From Sipunculus nudus (lineage: Eukaryota > Annelida > Sipuncula > Golfingiida > Sipunculidae): a stretch of DNA of 64,000 bases. The stretch covers positions 41,998,401-42,062,400 of the forward strand of contig CM049317.1 of NCBI GenBank assembly GCA_026874595.1, in the 5' to 3' direction. Below the pieces are notes generated by a model. The model was given only the letters and a program-made list of their open reading frames with translations, ran no database searches and had not been told where the DNA came from. Positions 21,684 to 31,061 of this stretch are shown here, one piece after another; position 1 is the stretch's first letter; the number at the start of each line of letters is the position of its first letter. Position numbers and translations under genes: made by a program.

Positions 21684-22147
21684 GAGTCGCCCGTGATCAT
21701 TCGTGGGAGAACACGGGGTCAGGTTATAAAATTCCCACAACAAACGTATGTACTGATAATGTCCCTCTTGTAGGTGAAACACAGGTTGTTGACATGTTTG
21801 CAGATGGTATTAACTGCCAGGGTCTTTTAGATACAGGTTCCCAGGTCTCTACCATTGCTCAATGGTTTTATGAAAAACACCTCAACCCGTCAGACTTAGT
21901 CCCTGTGGAGGAGATGATGGATCTCCGGCAACTGGACGGCCAGCAGGTAGAGTACTGTGGTATCATCGCTGTTGACCTTAAATTTCCTGAAATAAATTCA
22001 TCTCAGACATTCTCTGTGCCAGTATTGTTAATGAAAAACACCCATTTCAATGCCAGTGTTCCATTTTTAATTGGTACGAATGTGCTAAACTCTTGTTTAA
22101 ATTTTCTTCAGACACATGCTGGTCCAAATTTTATATATAAAATGTAG
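21638..22147 (+). CDS. Gypsy-1 retroviral-type aspartic protease, cut at its C-terminal side
   Basis: The frame overlaps the end of gag in the -1 frame and contains LLDTGSQVST (Asp codon 21830-21832), the catalytic loop of retropepsins, and later FLIGTNVL, the usual second signature. The enzyme acts as a dimer to process Gag and Pol. The frame continues only to the breakpoint at about 22136. The last residues and stop come from unrelated sequence. In an intact element it would run on into the reverse transcriptase. Confidence 0.85.
   Translation: MPCQTRQKRENPKKLRVARDHSWENTGSGYKIPTTNVCTDNVPLVGETQVVDMFADGINCQGLLDTGSQVSTIAQWFYEKHLNPSDLVPVEEMMDLRQLDGQQVEYCGIIAVDLKFPEINSSQTFSVPVLLMKNTHFNASVPFLIGTNVLNSCLNFLQTHAGPNFIYKM
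21674..21717 (+). promoter_or_regulatory. -1 programmed ribosomal frameshift signal between gag and protease
   Basis: The slippery heptamer AAAAAAC (21674-21680) is in the canonical X-XXY-YYZ phase relative to gag and is followed directly by the gag stop TAA. After a 9-nt spacer, CCCGTG (21690-21695) can pair with CACGGG (21712-21717) to form a stem-loop. The -1 frame is the protease frame. Heptamer, spacer and stem all fit the known signal. Confidence 0.85.
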
Positions 22148-22179
22148 CCGGACACACAAAAGTGTTCCTACTGGCCTTG

Positions 22180-22266
22180 CTAGTGAAGCTTGTTTTATTA
22201 GCGAAGCGGTAGAACGTCTGACTTGTGTGTCACAGGTTACGGGTTCGAACCCACATTCGGGCCTGG
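22180..22266 (+). repeat. tRNA-like pol III promoter / SINE head
   Basis: TAGCGAAGCGG (22199-22209) fits the tRNA A box and GGTTCGAACCC (22242-22252) fits the B box exactly, 43 bp apart as in tRNA genes. The flanks do not form a proper acceptor stem, so a tRNA-derived SINE or relic is more likely than a functional tRNA. It begins within about 45 bp of the protease breakpoint. Confidence 0.65.
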
Positions 22267-22738
22267 TTACTATTTTCACCCGTTACATATACTTTTAAAA
22301 AAATATTGCGCGCCATGCTCGCCAGCTTCACTATTTTTTTGTGTAACATCCAATTTAACCTTAAAGCTATTAATTGGATTTTATTAAATTTCAGAGGAAC
22401 ACAACAACATCTGACATGTTTATTTACACTATTTATAAAAAGCCGGAAAACATGTAGCATCAATAACATTGACAAACAGTAGGTACATTCAAACAAAATA
22501 TAAAAAAAATTACAATTACATTTACATTTCTAATACAAAGAGTTCATGAAAATGCAATGAAATCTATTAAACATTAATCAGTCCTATTTATTTACATGAT
22601 GTAATCCAAATTTGACAGAAGCACCAATATCACTGACAAACAGTTGGAATATTTAAACAAATTCTTAAATAAAATTAAATAAACATTCCTAACAAAAACA
22701 GTTATTAAAAAATGCAGGGAAATCGATAAAATATATAC

Positions 22739-22756
22739 AGTCTCTCTCTCTCTCTC

Positions 22757-22787
<31 letters not shown>

Positions 22788-22788
22788 C
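22739..22788. repeat. (TC)n microsatellite beside tRNA-like B box
   Basis: About 48 bp of TC repeat with one CCTC interruption, followed by 'ggactcgattccc', which resembles a B box. It may be part of a second degenerate SINE. The copy in unit 2 (28863-28906) is 6 bp shorter. Confidence 0.8.
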
Positions 22789-22984
22789 ATCGGCAATCGA
22801 AAGGTCATGGACTCGATTCCCATCGGCAGTGATCCGACTTTTTTGGTCTATCACGTCCAATTTCTTTATACAATGAGAAACGCTTTGTGGAACAATTTTT
22901 ATCATAACAATATAGTCCACCTCGAATTAAAGCAAAATTCACAAAAAGTCTTTCCATTTATGTGAATATGAACCTGTTCGACTT

Positions 22985-23538
22985 TTATTTGGATTTCTTT
23001 AAATAAATAATTGGAGGGCACACAATATATCCTATACCAATAGCGTCTGTCTGATGATTTGCGGCGTTTATCTGAACAACATCTATACATGTATTTCCAA
23101 GGCGTCTATCCATACATATATCTGGTAAGTTTACAAGAGTGAAGGCGTCTATCCATACATATATCTGGTAAGTTTATAAGTGTGAAATGGCAATACATTT
23201 ATTTTTGTGTAATTCATTTAGGGATTGAATATGTTGAATGTTGTGAAAAATGAAATATTTAAATCGTTTAGAGAGATTATGATGTGAATTTAACAATAAA
23301 TGAGACCCAGTATGTAGTTGGCTAGGGAAGTCCCGGAATCTTATTAATTTTTCGTTTAACAAGATTATTGACTACGCAATCTCTTATATATTATACGGTT
23401 TCGTCAAGTATATATATATGTATACATATATATATAATAAAAATAATAGTTTTATTCAAGTATAAAGGTCTCCGGCCTATAGAACATATAATCAATATAA
23501 CATCATTTTTCATGACAATTTGTGGTGCTAAACCTTGG

Positions 23539-23591
<53 letters not shown>

Positions 23592-24645
23592 GAATCAAAT
23601 AATTAAAATTAAAAGTAAAATTTGTAAAAGCAGTCAAATATTTTAAACCGGACATGGATCAGTGATCATATGATGTTGTTTTAACAATAAACGAGTTCGG
23701 GGTACAATGTCAGTTAGAACCTGGTATTCCGATTGATCATTTAAGTAACGGGAGACCCCGATAATGAGGTAGGATTTCTTTGATGTTGACTAATTAATGC
23801 TATCATGTACTTGAAATAATTGTATCAAAGTTCTTTAATTTTAACTATACATTGTATATTGCGGAATGATAGAATAATTTACAATGGAAAATATAATAAA
23901 CATTACATTACCTTTATATAATTGAAATTACACATGACCATTATTTAAAATATTCTGTGTTGGGTAAATGAAACAAAAGACACTTATTTGCACGAAATAT
24001 GCACAAACACTCAATATAATCTAAAACATATCATGGTTATTATTAAATTGGGTCCCCCTTTTATGGAAACATTTAAAATAATGAGAATTATATTCATTTC
24101 TCGTCATTAGGCGTCTTTCTGAAAAGGTGAATTCAGACGCTGGCGTCTATAATACAATAACGTCTAGATACGATCAGCGTTCATTTTGATTCGCACGATA
24201 TGAAAAGACCCTCATTCGCACGCAATACGCACAAACACAGAACATAATCTAAAACATAACATGGTTCTTATTAAATTCGGTCTCCTTTTTATGGAAACAT
24301 TAAATACAAAATGAGAATTATTTTCATGATTTATCATTAGGCGTCTTTCTGAAGGATGGATGCAGACGATGGTTACGATGGCGTCTATTATACGATGGTC
24401 TCTAAGACATGTTTGTTAACGTTCATCTTCAATCACACGATATACACACTTAAAGGTAAAAATATAAAATATATAAACGCGGTTATATATGGCTTGTATT
24501 CAGGCGTCTTAATGAAGGGTATATGAGCTTATAATACGGAGGCGTCTATATGAACAGCGTCCATTTTCATGGCGTCCAAATGAACCGCGTCCAGGTGATA
24601 CAATGGCGTCTATCCGAACAGCGTCCATCTGAGATGATCCCCCTG
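22985..24645 (-). repeat. GCGTC-rich dispersed element with 15-bp phased end
   Basis: GCGTC(C/T) motifs recur throughout, first sparsely (23041, 23100, 23141, 24112, 24154) and then in a tight array at 24540-24625 with 15-bp spacing. Read on the minus strand these are GGACGC hexamers, as in the 12.7-kb array. A (TA)n(TG)n microsatellite lies at 23541-23591, and two diverged half-copies with 'cgcacaaacac' lie at 23995-24130 and 24215-24370. No coding sequence was seen. Confidence 0.6.
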
Positions 24646-24927
24646 TAACCACAATTAGCCCTTTGGTGTGCCTGCGTCGCAACAGAAACCTGCCTGCGTC
24701 GCCGTCGGCGGCCAATATTGTCATTACAAAGCCCACTTATCTCTACTCCACATTTTATATTGCCCCTAATAAACCCACCATGTAGCTCTCTCTGCAATCA
24801 TTAGATCTACAATATTTCAGATTCTTTTAAACATGTACACGTATTCATTCTCTCATCTCTGTTATAAAGATTAATAGTGTTCCCACACCATGGGAAAATC
24901 ATGAATGTAAAAATTATTACTAACAAG

Positions 24928-26655
24928 TGACCCATGGGTCATGACGCTCAGCTGACTGGGAAGAGATTTGCAAAAGGAAACTTTATCATCTGAATTGTAG
25001 TATATAACCATTGAACTGAAGCATCAAACAGATTAACCAACAGGCTGAGATTGTGTCTGTATTAATATATCTCAAGAATAGAGAGAAAATGCGTAAACTT
25101 TAAAAAAAATACAGGTGGCTCCACCAGTCAGCAGAAACCAATAAAAACACTTAATGGTCAATATCCATGCAAAGAAGCATGGTGGTATCTGGATTAGTTG
25201 TTCAGATACTTCAGCTTTTGTATCAGATTTTCCATTATTCTGAGGGATACTTTGGAGTTCTATAGCTTGAAGGATATGGGTAATAGGGACTTAATTTCAG
25301 GTTTCCACAGACACTTTTCATGGGCCTCCTTGCACTACAAGAATGAAGATTCTAGGTCCAGTTGTTACAATTTGTACCCTGTTGACAGATAACCACATCT
25401 TTAAAGGTCTCAAAAACAGAGAAAATAATTCGTAAAAATTTGAAAAAAATAGAGGCGGTGCACCCAGTCTGCTGAAACTGATGGAACACGTCATGATCAA
25501 TATGTATGCCAAAAATCATGAGCATCAGTGTTGTAGTTATTGAGATACTGGAGTTTTTGTATCAAATTTTTCATTATTCTGGGGGTACTTTGGAGCCATA
25601 CAGCTTAATGGATATGGGTAACAGAGAACTTATTTCAGGTTTCCATGGAGATTTTTCAGGGGTCTCCCTGTGTAAAGAATGAAGATTCTAAGTCCAGTCG
25701 TTATGATTTGTGCCCTATTTACAGATGTTCATATCTTTAAAGGTCTCAAAATTAGAGAAAACAATTCGAAAAAGCCCAAACAAATACATGTGGTGCCACC
25801 AGGCTGCAGAAACTGATGAAACACTCTATGACCAATATCCATACAAACAATTATGGTGATCTCTGCATTAATTGTTCAGAGATCAGTTTTTGTATCAAAT
25901 TTTTCATTATTCTGGGGGTACTTTGGAGCCATACAGCTAAATGGATATGGGTAACAGCGACCTAATTTCAGGTTTCCATGGAGACTTTTCATGGGTCTCC
26001 CTGTGTGTCAAGAATGAAGATTCTAGGTCCAGTCGTTACAATTTGAACCCTGTTGACAGATAACTACATCCTAAAAGGTCTCAAAAATAGAGAAAAAAAT
26101 TGTAAAAATTTGAAAAATACAGGTGGCGCCACCAGTCTGCAGAAACTGATTAAAAAATCCAATGATCAATATGTATGCCAAAAATCATGACCATCAGTGA
26201 TGTAGTTAATGAGATATTGAATTATTTTGGTGAAATTTTTCACTATTCTGGGGGGGTACTTGGGGCCCAATAGCTCAAAGAATATGGGAAACAGAGACCT
26301 AATTTCTGGTTTCCATGAAGACTTTTCATAGGTCTCTCAGAGTGTCAATAATGAAGATTCTAGGTCCAGTTGTTATGATTTGTGCCCTGTTAACAGATGT
26401 TCACATTTTTAAATCTCCCAAAACAGAGAAAACAATTCGTAAAAAATCGAAAAATACAGGTAGCGCCACCAGTCTGCAGAAACTGATAAAACATCTCATG
26501 AATAATATGTATGCTAAAAATCATGACCATCAGTGATGTACTTAATGAGATATTGAAGTTATTGTATGAAATTTTTCACTATTCTGGGGGGTATTTTTGG
26601 GCTCCATAGCTCGAAGGATATGAGTAACAGAGACCTAATTTCTGGTTTCCATGGA
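24928..26655 (+). repeat. Pearl-like family A, copy in duplication unit 1
   Basis: Starts with the TGACCCATGGGTCA palindrome (24928-24941). About 120 bp later it runs into monomers of about 300-330 bp with 'ggatatgggtaacagagac', 'gattctaggtccag' and a GGTGGCGCCACC palindrome (26122-26133 perfect). It is cut at 26655 by the duplication junction. Confidence 0.85.
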
Positions 26656-27807
26656 GTTTATAGTTTTTGAGACTAAAGACACTGCCAAAAAGGCCATAGA
26701 TAAGATATCAGGTAGCTCTTTAGAAAGGGATTCAAGCATCAAAATCTCTCTTGAACATGCTAGGGCTTTCTCCATCACTGAGGTGTCTCATCTGATTTCA
26801 AATAAGTTGCTCGATTCGTTAAATCCTTCTTCCTTTCAGGTACCCGAAGGTAGACGTATCTCAGAGATAGTAACTAAGCTCGATTTTCTTTCAGATTTCG
26901 AGGTAAATCAGATGTTTGTGGAGTTTATACACCGAAGGGGTGATGTTATACAGGGGCCATCTGGGGCTACTGGTTACAGTGTTATCTCTCCAAAACTGCC
27001 CCCATTTTCAGGGAATCAAGATAAAACCGGTAGCTACGAACAATGGCATTCCCATCTCAAATCTATGATAAAAGCTGGCGTAACACCAGAGCCTCAGATT
27101 TTGTCAGCGATTCATCAGTCTGTTAGGGGGACAGCAGGAAATGTTCTTTTACATATGCCCGATGAGTCCACTCCCACAGATATACTGAATAAATTTGACA
27201 GATACTTTGGTAATGTGCTCCCCACAGAGGTTCTTATACAGAAGTTTCACTCATGTAAACAGATCCTAAAGAGGATATTGTCAACTGGAGCTGCAGGCTT
27301 ACTAGACAGTTAGACCTCATAAACCAGAGAAATCCTACTCCTCATAGGGAATATGAGCGACTTCTTCGGTCTAGATTCTGGAATGGGTTGTATTCTAAGT
27401 ACATTAAGGAGGCTTTAAGACACAGATATGATAATGGGGAAGAACAGGATGAACTCTTTGCAGCAGCACGAGCCTTAGAGTCAGAACTTGTACATCACTC
27501 ACATATGAGTGACAAGAAAGTTTCTTCATCCAACCAAATTTCTCAACAAGGGGTTAAAACTTTGTCTTCTGAAAGCTCTGTGCTTGAGCAGATAAATAAC
27601 AAACAGTCAATCCTAGAGAATCGCTTATCGAAACTTGAACGATCTCAAATGTCCAAACCAAACAAACCATCACAAACTCAGGCTGAAGTTCGTAACAGTA
27701 ATACTGTCTCGGACGAAGTCTTTTGCTCTCGTTGCCTTCGTCACACCCACACTGTTGACAAATGCCATGCCAAACGAGACAAAAACGGGAAAATCCTAAA
27801 AAACTAA
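26651..27807 (+). pseudogene. Second gag copy, 5'-truncated and fused to pearl-like sequence
   Basis: Lacks about the first 54 residues, including RNP2 and half of RNP1 of the RRM-like region. The in-frame ATG at 26651 is supplied by the flanking pearl-like monomer. The capsid, the frame break (near 27264), the zinc knuckle and the stop at 27807 are as in copy 1. It has no LTR or leader of its own, so expression is unlikely. Confidence 0.9.
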
Positions 27808-28271
27808 GAGTCGCCCGTGATCATTCGTGGGAGAACACGGGGTCAGGTTATAAAATTCCCACAACAAACGTATGTACTGATAATGTCCCTCTTGTAGGTG
27901 AAACACAGGTTGTTGACATGTTTGCAGATGGTATTAACTGCCAGGGTCTTTTAGATACAGGTTCCCAGGTCTCTACCATTGCTCAATGGTTTTATGAAAA
28001 ACACCTCAACCCGTCAGACTTAGTCCCTGTGGAGGAGATGATGGATCTCCGGCAACTGGACGGCCAGCAGGTAGAGTACTGTGGTATCATCGCTGTTGAC
28101 CTTAAATTTCCTGAAATAAATTCATCTCAGACATTCTCTGTGCCAGTATTGTTAATGAAAAACACCCATTTCAATGCCAGTGTTCCATTTTTAATTGGTA
28201 CGAATGTGCTAAACTCTTGTTTAAATTTTCTTCAGACACATGCTGGTCCAAATTTTATATATAAAATGTAG
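27762..28271 (+). CDS. Second protease copy, cut at its C-terminal side
   Basis: Identical translation to the 21638-22147 frame, including LLDTGS and FLIGTNVL. The frameshift heptamer is at 27798-27804. It follows the truncated gag and has no pol downstream. Confidence 0.85.
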   Translation: MPCQTRQKRENPKKLRVARDHSWENTGSGYKIPTTNVCTDNVPLVGETQVVDMFADGINCQGLLDTGSQVSTIAQWFYEKHLNPSDLVPVEEMMDLRQLDGQQVEYCGIIAVDLKFPEINSSQTFSVPVLLMKNTHFNASVPFLIGTNVLNSCLNFLQTHAGPNFIYKM

Positions 28272-28303
28272 CCGGACACACAAAAGTGTTCCTACTGGCC
28301 TTG

Positions 28304-28390
28304 CTAGTGAAGCTTGTTTTATTAGCGAAGCGGTAGAACGTCTGACTTGTGTGTCACAGGTTACGGGTTCGAACCCACATTCGGGCCTGG
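28304..28390 (+). repeat. tRNA-like pol III promoter, duplicated copy
   Basis: Same A box (28323-28333) and B box (28366-28376) as at 22180-22266, carried by the tandem duplication. Confidence 0.65.
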
Positions 28391-29102
28391 TTACTATTTT
28401 CACCCGTTACATATACTTTTAAAAAAATATTGCGCGCCATGCTCGCCAGCTTCACTATTTTTTTGTGTAACATCCAATTTAACCTTAAAGCTATTAATTG
28501 GATTTTATTAAATTTCAGAGGAACACAACAACATCTGACATGTTTATTTACACTATTTATAAAAAGCCGGAAAACATGTAGCATCAATAACATTGACAAA
28601 CAGTAGGTACATTCAAACAAAATATAAAAAAAATTACAATTACATTTACATTTCTAATACAAAGAGTTCATGAAAATGCAATGAAATCTATTAAACATTA
28701 ATCAGTCCTATTTATTTACATGATGTAATCCAAATTTGACAGAAGCACCAATATCACTGACAAACAGTTGGAATATTTAAACAAATTCTTAAATAAAATT
28801 AAATAAACATTCCTAACAAAAACAGTTATTAAAAAATGCAGGGAAATCGATAAAATATATACAGTCTCTCTCTCTCTCTCTCTCTCTCTCCCTCTCTCTC
28901 TCTCTCATCGGCAATCGAAAGGTCATGGACTCGATTCCCATCGGCAGTGATCCGACTTTTTTGGTCTATCACGTCCAATTTCTTTATACAATGAGAAACG
29001 CTTTGTGGAACAATTTTTATCATAACAATATAGTCCACCTCGAATTAAAGCAAAATTCACAAAAAGTCTTTCCATTTATGTGAATATGAACCTGTTCGAC
29101 TT

Positions 29103-29656
29103 TTATTTGGATTTCTTTAAATAAATAATTGGAGGGCACACAATATATCCTATACCAATAGCGTCTGTCTGATGATTTGCGGCGTTTATCTGAACAACAT
29201 CTATACATGTATTTCCAAGGCGTCTATCCATACATATATCTGGTAAGTTTACAAGAGTGAAGGCGTCTATCCATACATATATCTGGTAAGTTTATAAGTG
29301 TGAAATGGCAATACATTTATTTTTGTGTAATTCATTTAGGGATTGAATATGTTGAATGTTGTGAAAAATGAAATATTTAAATCGTTTAGAGAGATTATGA
29401 TGTGAATTTAACAATAAATGAGACCCAGTATGTAGTTGGCTAGGGAAGTCCCGGAATCTTATTAATTTTTCGTTTAACAAGATTATTGACTACGCAATCT
29501 CTTATATATTATACGGTTTCGTCAAGTATATATATATGTATACATATATATATAATAAAAATAATAGTTTTATTCAAATATAAAGGTCTCCGGCCTATAG
29601 AACATATAATCAATATAACATCATTTTTCATGACAATTTGTGGTGCTAAACCTTGG

Positions 29657-29725
<69 letters not shown>

Positions 29726-30779
29726 GAATCAAATAATTAAAATTAAAAGTAAAATTTGTAAAAGCAGTCAAATATTTTAAACCGGACATGGATCAGTGAT
29801 CATATGATGTTGTTTTAACAATAAACGAGTTCGGGGTACAATGTCAGTTAGAACCTGGTATTCCGATTGATCATTTAAGTAACGGGAGACCCCGATAATG
29901 AGGTAGGATTTCTTTGATGTTGACTAATTAATGCTATCATGTACTTGAAATAATTGTATCAAAGTTCTTTAATTTTAACTATACATTGTATATTGCGGAA
30001 TGATAGAATAATTTACAATGGAAAATATAATAAACATTACATTACCTTTATATAATTGAAATTACACATGACCATTATTTAAAATATTCTGTGTTGGGTA
30101 AATGAAACAAAAGACACTTATTTGCACGAAATATGCACAAACACTCAATATAATCTAAAACATATCATGGTTATTATTAAATTGGGTCCCCCTTTTATGG
30201 AAACATTTAAAATAATGAGAATTATATTCATTTCTCGTCATTAGGCGTCTTTCTGAAAAGGTGAATTCAGACGCTGGCGTCTATAATACAATAACGTCTA
30301 GATACGATCAGCGTTCATTTTGATTCGCACGATATGAAAAGACCCTCATTCGCACGCAATACGCACAAACACAGAACATAATCTAAAACATAACATGGTT
30401 CTTATTAAATTCGGTCTCCTTTTTATGGAAACATTAAATACAAAATGAGAATTATTTTCATGATTTATCATTAGGCGTCTTTCTGAAGGATGGATGCAGA
30501 CGATGGTTACGATGGCGTCTATTATACGATGGTCTCTAAGACATGTTTGTTAACGTTCATCTTCAATCACACGATATACACACTTAAAGGTAAAAATATA
30601 AAATATATAAACGCGGTTATATATGGCTTGTATTCAGGCGTCTTAATGAAGGGTATATGAGCTTATAATACGGAGGCGTCTATATGAACAGCGTCCATTT
30701 TCATGGCGTCCAAATGAACCGCGTCCAGGTGATACAATGGCGTCTATCCGAACAGCGTCCATCTGAGATGATCCCCCTG
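29103..30779 (-). repeat. GCGTC-rich element, duplicated copy, with long (TA)n(TG)n
   Basis: Copy of 22985-24645. The TA microsatellite at about 29659-29725 is about 16 bp longer than in unit 1, the largest difference I saw between the two units. Confidence 0.6.
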
Positions 30780-31061
30780 TAACCACAATTAGCCCTTTGG
30801 TGTTCCTGCGTCGCAACAGAAACCTGCCTGCGTCGCCGTCGGCGGCCAATATTGTCATTACAAAGCCCACTTATCTCTACTCCACATTTTATATTGCCCC
30901 TAATAAACCCACCATGTAGCTCTCTCTGCAATCATTAGATCTACAATATTTCAGATTCTTTTAAACATGTACACGTATTCATTCTCTCATCTCTGTTATA
31001 AAGATTAATAGTGTTCCCACACCATGGGAAAATCATGAATGTAAAAATTATTACTAACAAG

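Larger units (their letters stand above)
13741..22147. mobile_element. Gypsy-1: Ty3/Gypsy element rearranged as rc(pol-LTR) followed by LTR-gag-protease
   Basis: From left to right: minus-strand LTR, minus-strand pol, plus-strand LTR, primer-binding site, leader, gag and protease. The gag-protease piece stops at 22136 within AATTTTAT. The pol piece begins, in the same reading frame and reading from the opposite strand, within the same eight bases (about 18690-18703). The two are therefore parts of one gag-pol unit split at one point. This layout is what self-integration of a linear cDNA is known to leave in its inversion form. The outer ends are not clean: the left LTR lacks its terminal 25 bp or so, and the gag side passes into an unrelated tRNA-like repeat. 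Confidence 0.75.
20532..26655 (+). repeat. Tandem duplication, unit 1 (about 6.12 kb)
   Basis: Repeated directly as 26656-32789. It starts inside gag at 'gtttatagttttt' and ends inside a family A pearl-like monomer at 'ttccatggag'. The junction shows at most one base of microhomology. Differences from unit 2 that I saw are two microsatellite lengths and two substitutions (near 23459 and 24674). Confidence 0.95.

Noticed and set aside
13741-22147. Two independent Gypsy insertions meeting head to head
   Set aside because: Possible in principle, but both fragments break at the same AATTTTAT and are complementary parts of one frame, which would be a large coincidence.
22201-22260. Functional tRNA gene
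   Set aside because: A and B boxes are good, but I could not form an acceptor stem or a proper anticodon stem, so it is called tRNA-derived.
24509-24797. ORFs rich in Arg/Asp (75-76 codons) in the GCGTC region
   Set aside because: Repeat-derived pentapeptide-like translation, present in several frames, with no supporting domain.
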